From the NCBI RefSeq assembly GCF_965278975.1, contig NZ_OZ257126.1, positions 2,604,001-2,668,000 on the forward strand: a stretch of 64,000 nucleotides of DNA, read 5' to 3'. Source of the stretch: Ferrovibrio sp965278975. GTDB lineage: Bacteria; Pseudomonadota; Alphaproteobacteria; Ferrovibrionales; Ferrovibrionaceae. Each line of letters opens with the position of its first letter. Position 1 is the first letter of the stretch. Made by a program: the position numbers and the translations under genes. The notes beneath the pieces are model-generated. The model had not been told where the DNA came from and made no database searches. It saw only the letters and a program-made list of their open reading frames with translations. This document shows, piece after piece, positions 56,693-63,443 of the stretch.

Positions 56693-57691
56693 ATGAGCGC
56701 CAAACCCTGGCATCATACCGCCACCGGCTTCCGCAATCCGCCGGGCAGCCGGCATATGACGCCCGACGCCGGCACCTACTGGCGTTTCATCGGCCGCATG
56801 CTGCGCAATGCCCGCAAGCCGCAGGTGCTGCCGCCGGGCCATGCCTTGAGCGCCGAGGAGGCCCTGGACGGCTGGCGCGCGCTGGAGGGCCGGGGGCCGG
56901 CGCTGATGTGGCTCGGCCATGCCGCCTTCCTGCTGCGCCTCGGCGGCAAGACCATCCTGCTCGATCCCTATCTCGGCGAGGAAGCCGGGCCGGTGCGCGG
57001 CATGTCGCCGAAGCGTTTCGTGGCACCGGGCCTGACGCCGGAAACACTGCCGCCAATCGATGTGGTGGCGATCAGCCATAACCACTATGACCATCTCTGC
57101 GCCGATACGCTAAAACGGCTGCCGAACCGCGCCGGTATCAGCATGGTTGTGCCGCTGAAACTCGGCGCCTTCTTCAAGCCCTATGGCTTCGGCCAGGTGG
57201 TCGAACTGGACTGGCATGACCGCCATGATGCCGGCGGCCTTGCCATCACCGCCCTGCCTGCCGTGCATTGGTCGAAGCGCACGGCTTTCGATGCCAACCG
57301 TTCGCTCTGGGCCGGTTTCGCCTTGGCCGGTGAGGGGCAGAAACTCTGCTTCACCGGCGACACGGCCTATCACGAGACGCTGTTCCGCGAGATCGGCGAG
57401 CGCCACGGCCCGTTCGATCATGCTCTGGTACCGATCGGCGCCTATGAGCCGCGTGCCATCATGGCCGGCCACCACGCCAACCCCGAGGAAGGCGTGGCCT
57501 TGGGCCGCGATCTCGGCGCGCGGCGGCTCGTGGCGATGCATTGGGGCACTGTCATGCTCACCGACGAGCCGCCGTTCGAACCGCCCGGGCGTTTCCGCCA
57601 GGCGGCGCGGGACGCCGGCTATGCCGAGGAAGATACCTGGGTGATGCGCATCGGCGAGACCCGGCTGCTCACCCCCAAGCTGGCAAACTAG
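56693..57691 (+). CDS. Metallo-beta-lactamase-fold hydrolase (NAPE-PLD-like)
   Basis: 332 residues. The HxHxDH metal motif is SHNHYDHL; WLGHAAFLLRLGGKTILLDPYLG is the preceding strand pair, followed later by CFTGDTAYHE (metal-bridging Asp) and MHWGTVMLTDEP (last His). This order matches the NAPE-PLD/UlaG branch of MBL hydrolases, which cleave phosphodiester-type bonds. The natural substrate is unknown. Co-directional with DUF2306. Confidence 0.88.
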   Translation: MSAKPWHHTATGFRNPPGSRHMTPDAGTYWRFIGRMLRNARKPQVLPPGHALSAEEALDGWRALEGRGPALMWLGHAAFLLRLGGKTILLDPYLGEEAGPVRGMSPKRFVAPGLTPETLPPIDVVAISHNHYDHLCADTLKRLPNRAGISMVVPLKLGAFFKPYGFGQVVELDWHDRHDAGGLAITALPAVHWSKRTAFDANRSLWAGFALAGEGQKLCFTGDTAYHETLFREIGERHGPFDHALVPIGAYEPRAIMAGHHANPEEGVALGRDLGARRLVAMHWGTVMLTDEPPFEPPGRFRQAARDAGYAEEDTWVMRIGETRLLTPKLAN

Positions 57692-57704
57692 GCTGGCCGA
57701 GCAA

Positions 57705-58082
57705 CTAGGCTGCCTTGCCGCAATAGGCCTCGATGCGGTAGCCATCGGGATCCACCACGAAGGCTGCGTAGTAATTGGCGTCGTAATCCGGGCGCAGGCC
57801 GGGCTTGCCGTTATCCTCGCCCTTGGCCTTCAGCGCGGCCTTGTGGAAGGCATCGACGCTGGCGCGGGTCGGCGCATCGAAGCAGATATGCAGGCCGGAA
57901 TTCGGATCCGCCGGCACCGGGCTGTCGGTCTTGCTGATCCACAGCACCACCGCCTTGTCGCCATAGCCGAGCGACGTGTCGCCAGATGACAGGCAGGTAT
58001 AGCCGAGCGGCGAAAGCACGGCGTCATAGAAAGCCTTGGTGCGCTTGATGTCGCGCACGCCGATGGAAAGATGGTTGATCAT
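57705..58082 (-). CDS. VOC (glyoxalase/bleomycin-resistance) family protein
   Basis: 125 residues from the ATG at 58082 with AGGAG seven bases upstream; the longer open frame is antisense to the AraC gene. One VOC beta-alpha-beta-beta-beta repeat pair: HLSIGVRDIKRTKAFYD, GLHICFDAPTRASVDAFH and FVVDPDGYRIEAYC. His4 of NHLSIG and the Glu of RIEAYC are the usual metal ligands. Divergent from an AraC regulator, which may control it. Confidence 0.9.
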   Translation of the reverse strand: MINHLSIGVRDIKRTKAFYDAVLSPLGYTCLSSGDTSLGYGDKAVVLWISKTDSPVPADPNSGLHICFDAPTRASVDAFHKAALKAKGEDNGKPGLRPDYDANYYAAFVVDPDGYRIEAYCGKAA

Positions 58083-58163
58083 AGGTAACTCCTTGCATTT
58101 AGGTGAGGGAGCTTGCCCTAATCGCCCATTCCGGCACTTGGGGAATATTGCTATTCTGCGACC

Positions 58164-59036
58164 ATGACCAAGCCGATGATCCATCCCGCGCAGCCGGCAG
58201 GCCGCATGATCGCCCAGGGCCGTGGCTGGCGCCTGAGCGAATTCGTCTGCCGTGCCGGTCCTGGCGACAGGCCGTTCGAGGAACGGCATGACACGGTGGC
58301 GATTGCCGCCGTGCTGGATGGCTCGTTCCATTATGCCGCCGATAGCGGCAAGGCGCTGCTGCATCCCGGCGCGCTGATGCTGGGTAATCCCGGCAGTTGC
58401 TATCAATGCGGCCATGACCATTCCACCGGCGACCGCTGCGCCGCGCTGCATCTGGCACCAGAGATGTTCGCCGAGATCGCGGCGAGCAGTGGCGGCAGTG
58501 CACGCTTCCGCTTCGCCTCGGCAATGCTGCCGGCCCTGCCGGATGTCACCCGGCCGCTGGTGGAATTGCTGGCGGCGCGTGAGGATGTGCGGCGCGAAGA
58601 GGCCGTGATCGCACTGGCCGAAAAAGTCGTGTCGCTGTTGAGCGGTGCGGCGTCCAGCGTGGCGGCGCCCAATGCGCGCGACCATCGCCGCATCGACCGC
58701 GTGCTGCGCCATATCGAGGCCCATGCCGGCGAGGCACTCGATCTCGATGCGCTGGCTGGCATTGCCTGCATGAGCAAATACCATTTCCTGCGCTGCTTCC
58801 GCCGCATCACCGGCGTCACGCCGTATGACTTCCTGCTGCGGCTGCGCTTACGCCGCGCGGCGCTGAAACTGAGCGAGACGCCGGCGCCGGTTTCCGCCAT
58901 TGCCTATGACAGCGGCTTCGGTGATCTCTCCACCTTCAATCACCGTTTCCGCGGCACGTTCGGCGAAAGCCCGAGCCGCTTCCGGGCGCGCTTCAGGGCG
59001 TTTCCTGGGGCGTCGGATCGCCGCGCAGCCGGCTGA
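58164..59036 (+). CDS. AraC family transcriptional regulator
   Basis: 290 residues. N-terminal cupin-like sensing domain (about 15-110, with HYAADSGKALLHPGALMLG and a Cys pair NPGSCYQCGHDH) and a C-terminal double helix-turn-helix: LDLDALAGIACMSKYHFLRC, FRRITGVTPYDFLLRLRLRR and AIAYDSGFGDLSTFNHRFRG. The Cys/His cluster at about 77-84 could sense redox or metal. Divergent from the VOC gene across 81 bp, a plausible target. Its end overlaps the convergent GNAT gene by 44 bases. Confidence 0.9.
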   Translation: MTKPMIHPAQPAGRMIAQGRGWRLSEFVCRAGPGDRPFEERHDTVAIAAVLDGSFHYAADSGKALLHPGALMLGNPGSCYQCGHDHSTGDRCAALHLAPEMFAEIAASSGGSARFRFASAMLPALPDVTRPLVELLAAREDVRREEAVIALAEKVVSLLSGAASSVAAPNARDHRRIDRVLRHIEAHAGEALDLDALAGIACMSKYHFLRCFRRITGVTPYDFLLRLRLRRAALKLSETPAPVSAIAYDSGFGDLSTFNHRFRGTFGESPSRFRARFRAFPGASDRRAAG

Positions 59037-59487
59037 ACAGCAGCACATCGCGCGGCTGGCCATCGGATCCGAGCCGGTAGCCGCGCAGGCGCCCCTCCTC
59101 GGTTAGACCCAGGCCGCGCAGCAGCGCGATGGCAGCAGAATTCTCCGGGTCCAGCCGGGCGGCCAGGCGGTTGAGCAGCAGGGTATCGAAGGCATAGGCC
59201 GCCACTCGGGCGGCAGCCGAACGCATATGGCCCTGGCGGCGCTGCTCCGGCAGCATGAAGCCATCCAGCGAAGCCCGGCGGTGCAGCGGCTCGATGCCGC
59301 GCAAGCCTACCCAGCCGAAGCCGGGCTGGCGCGGATTGGGCGCGATCAGCCAGAGCAGGCTGGCCTCCTGGTTGGCTTCGCTGAGCAAGGCTTCCGCCAC
59401 CGGCGGCTCCATGTCGAGCTGGCCGGCATCGCGGGCGCTCAAGGGCCGCAAGGTCACGCCCTCGGCTTTCAGCAAGGGGGCCGGCAT
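58993..59487 (-). CDS. GNAT family N-acetyltransferase (RimJ/RimL-like)
   Basis: 164 residues from the ATG at 59487, two bases after the permease frame ends. Features: LKAEGVTLRPLSARDAGQL at the start, LDGFMLPEQRRQGHMRSAA for acetyl-CoA binding, and ENSAAIALLRGLGLTEEGRL, typical of GNATs of the RimJ type. It may acetylate a protein terminus or a small molecule. Overlaps the end of the AraC gene on the other strand. Confidence 0.82.
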   Translation of the reverse strand: MPAPLLKAEGVTLRPLSARDAGQLDMEPPVAEALLSEANQEASLLWLIAPNPRQPGFGWVGLRGIEPLHRRASLDGFMLPEQRRQGHMRSAAARVAAYAFDTLLLNRLAARLDPENSAAIALLRGLGLTEEGRLRGYRLGSDGQPRDVLLFSRLRGDPTPQETP

Positions 59488-59489
59488 GC

Positions 59490-60301
59490 CTACTCGCCCT
59501 GGCCCAGCAATTGCCCGCCGCGCCGCGCCGCCTCGAACAATGCCATGAAGGCGCCGAAGCCGAGCATCAGGTAGACGGCATTGAGCGCGAAGGCGCCCCA
59601 CATCAGGTCGGCGCGGAACTGGCCTTCCACCAGCAGCGCGCGCAGGCCCTCGAAGACATAGGCCGGCGGGAAGCTCCAGGCGACATATTGCAGCCAGCCC
59701 GGCAGCACGCTCACCGGTAATACACCGCCGCGATCGGCAGGAACAGAAACGCCGCCGCCCAGGCGATATTCTCCGCACCCAGGCCCTGGCGCATCACCAG
59801 GCCGCTCACCGCCAGGCCGATGGCCCAGCCGAACAGGGTCAGCGAGGCGAAGAAGCCGGCCAGCGCCAGGCCCAGCGAATAGACCGAGAAATCGAAGAAC
59901 CACCACGCCATCAGGCTCACCGGGATCATGCTGAAGGCGGTGCGCAGGAAGCCCATGATCAGCAGCGAGGCGGCGAATTCGGTTGGCCGCAACGGGCTGA
60001 CGAACAGGTTGCCGAGATTGCGGCTCCACATTTCTTCCAGGAACGAGATGGCGACGCTCAACTGGATGCGGAACATCGAATCCCACAGCATCAGGCCGGC
60101 CAGCAGCAGGCCGAAGGCTTGCGCGATATAGCTGGTCTTGCCCATCAGGAACTGGGTGAGGAAGCCCCACATCAGCATCTGCACCGTGGGCCAGTAGACC
60201 AGATCGATCAGCCGCACCCAGGAGGAGGAGAGCAGATAGTAATGCCGCCGCAGCATCGCCGCGATGCGGTTGGGGCTGAAGCCGAAAATCTGCGCGCTCA
60301 T
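59490..60301 (-). pseudogene. ABC-2 type permease, reading frame broken by a 1-nt deletion
   Basis: The first frame (60301 to the TGA at 59711-59713) gives 196 residues with about five helices, ending AAVYYR. The missing sixth part continues in another frame as VSVLPGWLQYVAWSFPPAYV and on to the stop at 59490. Inserting one C in the CCGG run at 59714-59717 would restore VYYPVSVLPGW and a normal permease of about 270 residues. A -1 slip at the same place would give the same protein. It overlaps the upstream ATPase by four bases, so the pair was an exporter. Sequencing error, true inactivation and programmed shift are all possible; error or mutation is likeliest. Confidence 0.75.
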
Positions 60302-61110
60302 GTCAGTTTGCCCACGAATTCCGCCGCCTTGCCCTGGCCGCGCGCGATATCCAGGAACACTTCCTCCAGGTCGTTGCGGCCATAGCGTTCGATCAGCGCC
60401 TCGGGCCGGCCGCGATCCACGATCCTGCCCTGCTTCATCATCAGCACCTGATCGGCCAGGCGCTCCACCTCGGCCATGTTATGCGAGGCCAGCAGGATGG
60501 TGGCACCGCGTTCGGCGCGATACGTCTCCAGCAGGCCGCGTACCCAGTCGGCGGTGTCGGGGTCGAGCGAGGCGGTCGGCTCGTCCAGCAGCAGCAGTTC
60601 GGGCTTGTTGATCAGCGCCTTGGCCAGCGCCACGCGGGTTTTCTGCCCGGCCGACAGCCCGCCGGCGGAACGGTCGAGCAGGGTGGCGAAATCCAGCGCC
60701 TCGGCCAGTTCGGCGATACGCTCCGGCGCGCGCGGCACATCGTAAAGCTGGGCGAAGATCAGCAGGTTCTGGCGCACGGTCAGGCGGTGCGGCAGATCCA
60801 CATAGGGCGAGGAGAAATTCATCCGCGGCAGCACCCGGTGGCGCTGGCGGTCCATATTGGCGCCCAGCACGGTCACGCTGCCGCGCGTCGGCGTCAGCAG
60901 TCCCAGCAGCATGGCGATGGTGGTGGTCTTGCCGGCGCCGTTGCCGCCCAGCAGGGCCGTGGTGGAGCCGGCGGCCACGGTGAAATCGATCCCCGCCACG
61001 GCCGCCACGCTGCCGTAATCCTTGGCCAGACCGCTGACCGCGATGGCTGCCGGCGCGGCTGGCGCTGGGGCCATCTCAGGTGCCGTCTCTGGGGCGGGGT
61101 GAGGGGTCAT
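60298..61110 (-). CDS. ABC transporter ATP-binding protein (ABC-2 exporter type)
   Basis: 270 residues; a Met at 13 is an alternative start, as the first 20 residues are a Pro/Ala-rich tail. Walker A GGNGAGKTT, Q-loop NFSSPYVDLP, signature LSAGQKTRVALAKAL, Walker B LLLLDEPTASLDP and switch His in LASHNMAEVE are intact. It should power the permease encoded next, but that gene is frame-broken. Drug or polysaccharide export is a guess from the family. Confidence 0.93.
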   Translation of the reverse strand: MTPHPAPETAPEMAPAPAAPAAIAVSGLAKDYGSVAAVAGIDFTVAAGSTTALLGGNGAGKTTTIAMLLGLLTPTRGSVTVLGANMDRQRHRVLPRMNFSSPYVDLPHRLTVRQNLLIFAQLYDVPRAPERIAELAEALDFATLLDRSAGGLSAGQKTRVALAKALINKPELLLLDEPTASLDPDTADWVRGLLETYRAERGATILLASHNMAEVERLADQVLMMKQGRIVDRGRPEALIERYGRNDLEEVFLDIARGQGKAAEFVGKLT

Positions 61111-61153
61111 AAGCTGTTGAAATCCCGAGCGGCGTTTTTCTTGCCCCGATATA

Positions 61154-61182
61154 TGGACAGGCGGGGGGACTTTGTCTATAAC
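61154..61182 (+). promoter_or_regulatory. Promoter of tRNA-Phe
   Basis: TGGACA (61154-61159), a 17-bp spacer and TATAAC (61177-61182) make a good sigma-70 promoter, about 35 bp upstream of the tRNA. A perfect hairpin GTTACGC-CTTT-GCGTAAC (61191-61208) lies in the short 5' leader. Confidence 0.65.
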
Positions 61183-61217
61183 CGCGCCCCGTTACGCCTT
61201 TGCGTAACAGTCGGTGT

Positions 61218-61293
61218 GCCCAGGTAGCTCAGCTGGTAGAGCAGAGGACTGAAAATCCTCGTGTCGGCGGTTCAACTCCGTCCCTGGGCACCA
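61218..61293 (+). tRNA. tRNA-Phe (GAA)
   Basis: 76 nt with encoded CCA. The acceptor stem GCCCAGG/CCTGGGC, D-loop AGCTCAGCTGGTAGAGC, anticodon stem AGGAC...ATCCT with anticodon GAA (61251-61253 region), and T-arm with GGTTCAACTCC are all normal. Its 3' part from 61247 onwards is duplicated at 63382, marking an integration site. The gene remains intact at the left end of the island. Confidence 0.97.
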
Positions 61294-61295
61294 TT
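61247..61295 (+). repeat. Left attachment-site repeat (within tRNA-Phe)
   Basis: Identical over 49 bp to 63382-63430. It begins in the anticodon stem and runs through the T-arm, CCA and ATT, the usual core for tRNA-targeting tyrosine recombinases. Confidence 0.92.
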
Positions 61296-61303
61296 TTCCC
61301 AAT

Positions 61304-61314
61304 CAATGACTTAC
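61304..61314. repeat. Terminal inverted motif, left copy
   Basis: CAATGACTTAC here is the exact reverse complement of GTAAGTCATTG at 63350-63360. The two copies lie 9 and 22 bp inside the two att repeats, as expected for recombinase or accessory-factor sites. Confidence 0.55.
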
Positions 61315-61357
61315 GAGTCGATTAGCCGGAAACTGGTGTTTCTCGGCCTCTCAGTCA

Positions 61358-61413
61358 TTCGCATCCTTTCGCACCTGTTCGCAGCCCTTCGCATTTGAGC
61401 GCGACCGTTCGCG
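61358..61413. repeat. TTCGCA array with 10-bp period
   Basis: TTCGCA occurs at 61358, 61368, 61378 and 61388, and a TTCGCG at 61408, so the period is exactly one helical turn with one unit skipped. It is non-coding and next to the left att repeat. It may be a binding array for an integrase, excisionase or regulator. Confidence 0.6.
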
Positions 61414-61420
61414 GAACAGA

Positions 61421-61439
61421 TGGCCCATGAGTGGCCCAT
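61421..61439. repeat. Arm-type repeat pair, left end of the island
   Basis: TGGCCCAT at 61421-61428 and 61432-61439, start-to-start distance 11 bp, same orientation. The pair at the right end (63326-63344) has the same spacing. Confidence 0.6.
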
Positions 61440-61462
61440 GGCGGGTAACTCTGGTGACTGTC

Positions 61463-62251
61463 TTAGGGGCCGAAAGGATCAAGTGGGTCTAAATTTTGCA
61501 CGCGAATTTTGCCGGGGTTTAGTTGCATGGCTGTTTTGGGTAGCTCGCCCGCAGGGACTGTGTATAGACCGGCGCAGCCGCAGCGCGGAAAGCCGTAAGC
61601 GGGAGCAAGGTCGCGCCAGCCGCAAACATCAAGAGCAAAAAAACATGACCAATAGTCCGCGTTATCAGCCTTCACCCAAACGCATTCGTAAACCAATTTT
61701 CCATTGTTTATCTCGATACGATCAAGATTGCGGCGTGGCCTGGCGTTCTTGATTGTGTCGACAACGAACTGGTGCTGCTGAATTCGCAGGGGTTCAAATT
61801 GGGGTTGCCCATCTACCAGTCGAGCTTTTGGCATCGGGAATGTTATGGCGAAGCGAGTATTTTCGGCGAGTGGTTGACGGTAAAGAGCCGCGTGAAACCC
61901 GCGTAGCCAGCGCTGAGCCATAGCATCAAGATTGATATTGGTGACTGCGCCGAGCCCATTTGCCGTGTCGAGATAGAATTGAAGCTGCCTGTCACGCTCT
62001 GATTTTGGAACTTCAAATCGTAAGAGTTGAATCAGTTGTCCTACGAGCTGGTCAGAGGCTGCGTGTTGAGCATTGCAGACAATGTGGGTTGGTAATTTTA
62101 AGGGGCGTCGATCCGACTTCGCAAAAATCGTTTCCGCTGGGACATGATCCTGATCTTTTTGGTCTTCTGGTTTGAAACCTAGGCCGCAATAAAAGCAAAA
62201 TGGTAACTTCTGGAGCGGCTGCAGGTCTTTGTGAGTACTGATTTCAACCAT
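61463..62251 (-). CDS. HNH-nuclease-like protein, second gene of the island operon
   Basis: 262 residues from the ATG at 62251, seven bases after the stop of the upstream gene; a TTG at 62284 is less likely. The N-terminal 60 residues look like an HNH/zinc module: FCFYCGLGF (CxxC), DQDHVPAETIF (the D-H-V-P block with the general-base His) and LPTHIVCNAQHAASDQ (Cys-Asn and last His). The remaining 200 residues match nothing I know; they include a WSCFFALDVCGWRDLAP segment and a CGCAG Cys pair. A DNase role is likely from the motif and is not proven. Coupled to the gene below, so they probably act together. Confidence 0.7.
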   Translation of the reverse strand: MVEISTHKDLQPLQKLPFCFYCGLGFKPEDQKDQDHVPAETIFAKSDRRPLKLPTHIVCNAQHAASDQLVGQLIQLLRFEVPKSERDRQLQFYLDTANGLGAVTNINLDAMAQRWLRGFHAALYRQPLAENTRFAITFPMPKARLVDGQPQFEPLRIQQHQFVVDTIKNARPRRNLDRIEINNGKLVYECVWVKADNADYWSCFFALDVCGWRDLAPAYGFPRCGCAGLYTVPAGELPKTAMQLNPGKIRVQNLDPLDPFGP

Positions 62252-62258
62252 TGCAACG

Positions 62259-63218
62259 CTACTCGCGAACTGGTCCGCGACCAATTGTAGCTTCGATCCG
62301 CTTGTGCAGCCTGTCAGCCAGTTCCTCCATGTTTGACCATGGGATGGTGTTCACTTGGCGGTTGTCAAAGTGAAGAGCGCCGATCTGATCAGCACGACAG
62401 GTCTGAATTATTGGTAGGCCAAATCCTTCAGCATACCCGCCTTCGTAATAGACGCCTTGGATGTGATTGGTGAAATCGGCGACTAAAAAGCGGGAGCGGC
62501 GAATTTGCCGGATAATCTCATCGTCAATCTTTCCGTTGTATTCAGCTTTATCCACGCGATAGGGCTTGTAACCAGCACGCCGAATGCCTTCGGCCAGCCC
62601 CAGCATGTATACATCGTCCATGGCCGACCGCTGATCTTGCCCACCGAACCACATGGCAACAAAGACTTGGGCGCTTTCCGTATTCAGTTTCCGCAATTCT
62701 CGAAGGTACTGATAACCATCTCTAGTGATGCGATAGAGGCTGGGTTTCCCGTCTGGTTGGGGGATCTCCTTGAGGAAGCCGGGTTCAACCAGTAGTTCGT
62801 TGACCAGAACCCGTGGATCGCGCAAATCCACTGCATATGTCATGGCGCGCAGTTCCCAAATCATCTCGGATAAGTCGATGAAATGGGTGATGCGATCCAC
62901 TTTGTTGAAAAGGAACAGAAAGACATCATCGGCCATTTCTAGCGGATCTGGCCTTTTGACCGATAGGTATGCTGGTAAATTGCCGGAGTGAAGCTCGACC
63001 AGCGTTCCCGATGCCATATTGGCGCGACGAACTGTGTTGGCCAATTTGATCCTGTCGGATTTGTCGAGACGTTCGATCAGACCCAGTACTGTGCCAGTAG
63101 CGAAAAAATCGCCACATCGCCGACAGTGCTGCCTAATTCCATCTCGGCCACTCGGCGTCGTGACAGCTTCGGATAAGGTACAAATTACACAGGGGTCTGT
63201 ATTCTGGTTGGCCGACAT
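62259..63218 (-). CDS. Zinc-ribbon protein with C-terminal deoxyribosyltransferase/TIR-like domain
   Basis: 319 residues from the ATG at 63218 with GAGAGG five bases upstream. N-terminal zinc ribbon: DPCVICTL and QHCRRCGDFF. The middle (about 45-185) looks helical with a winged-helix-like end (SLYRITRDGYQYLRELRK). The C-terminal domain (about 192-310) has AQVFVAMWFGGQ, GYKPYRVDKAEYNGKIDDEI, SRFLVADFTNHIQGVYYEGG and GLPIIQTC. This is the strand order of nucleoside 2-deoxyribosyltransferase and TIR-like nucleotide-cleaving folds, with Glu in YYEGG as the candidate catalytic residue. Such domains often serve as NAD+ or nucleotide-depleting effectors in phage defence; that role here is inferred. 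Confidence 0.7.
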   Translation of the reverse strand: MSANQNTDPCVICTLSEAVTTPSGRDGIRQHCRRCGDFFATGTVLGLIERLDKSDRIKLANTVRRANMASGTLVELHSGNLPAYLSVKRPDPLEMADDVFLFLFNKVDRITHFIDLSEMIWELRAMTYAVDLRDPRVLVNELLVEPGFLKEIPQPDGKPSLYRITRDGYQYLRELRKLNTESAQVFVAMWFGGQDQRSAMDDVYMLGLAEGIRRAGYKPYRVDKAEYNGKIDDEIIRQIRRSRFLVADFTNHIQGVYYEGGYAEGFGLPIIQTCRADQIGALHFDNRQVNTIPWSNMEELADRLHKRIEATIGRGPVRE

Positions 63219-63281
63219 GCTGCCTCTCAGCGACTCGGATTTCACAGGCAATGATACCAGCGAGTCGTGCGGCGAGGAGAT

Positions 63282-63309
63282 AGGGTAGATTAGTCGTCAA
63301 AACTGTCAA
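63282..63309 (-). promoter_or_regulatory. Candidate promoter of the island operon
   Basis: On the minus strand TTGACA (complement of 63304-63309), a 16-bp spacer and TACCCT (complement of 63282-63287) lie about 65 bp upstream of the ATG at 63218. The -35 is perfect and the -10 weak. It lies inside the island, so the module brings its own promoter. Confidence 0.4.
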
Positions 63310-63325
63310 ATCAGTCGATTCTGCG

Positions 63326-63344
63326 TGGCCCATAAATGACCCAT
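63326..63344. repeat. Arm-type repeat pair, right end of the island
   Basis: TGGCCCAT (63326-63333) and TGACCCAT (63337-63344), start-to-start distance 11 bp, matching the left pair in sequence, orientation and spacing. AGTCGATT just before it also occurs near the left end (61317-61324). Confidence 0.6.
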
Positions 63345-63349
63345 AGATT

Positions 63350-63360
63350 GTAAGTCATTG
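63350..63360. repeat. Terminal inverted motif, right copy
   Basis: GTAAGTCATTG, the exact reverse complement of 61304-61314. Confidence 0.55.
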
Positions 63361-63381
63361 GCCAACCAACTGCTTTCTGAA

Positions 63382-63430
63382 GACTGAAAATCCTCGTGTC
63401 GGCGGTTCAACTCCGTCCCTGGGCACCATT
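63382..63430 (+). repeat. Right attachment-site repeat (tRNA-Phe 3' fragment)
   Basis: Identical over 49 bp to 61247-61295. The sequence to its left (AACTGCTTTCTGAA) does not resemble the 5' part of a tRNA, so this is only a remnant and not a second tRNA gene. Confidence 0.92.
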
Positions 63431-63443
63431 CCTTCCCCAAAAT

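Larger units (their letters stand above)
61247..63430. mobile_element. Small tRNA-Phe integrative island without integrase, two cargo genes
   Basis: A perfect 49-bp direct repeat (61247-61295 and 63382-63430) made of the 3' part of tRNA-Phe plus ATT brackets about 2.1 kb. The inside has clearly lower G+C: two sampled 60-base lines (61621-61680, 61981-62040) have 26 G/C each, against 38 in a flanking line (60301-60360). It carries one two-gene operon and no recombinase, phage or plasmid gene. Paired TGGCCCAT repeats and other matched motifs lie inside both ends. This fits a tRNA-targeted element mobilised, if at all, by an integrase supplied in trans; a larger element that lost its integrase is the alternative. 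Confidence 0.8.

Noticed and set aside
59711..59720. Programmed -1 frameshift in the ABC permease
   Set aside because: The site CCGG lacks a slippery heptamer and no downstream pseudoknot is obvious; a one-base deletion or sequencing error is simpler.
61296..63381. Prophage remnant or integron cassette
   Set aside because: No phage structural, replication or integrase gene and no attC-like site; the only genes are the two cargo genes.
63382..63430. Second tRNA-Phe gene
   Set aside because: Only the 3' part from the anticodon stem is present; the acceptor 5' strand and D-arm are missing, so it is an att remnant.
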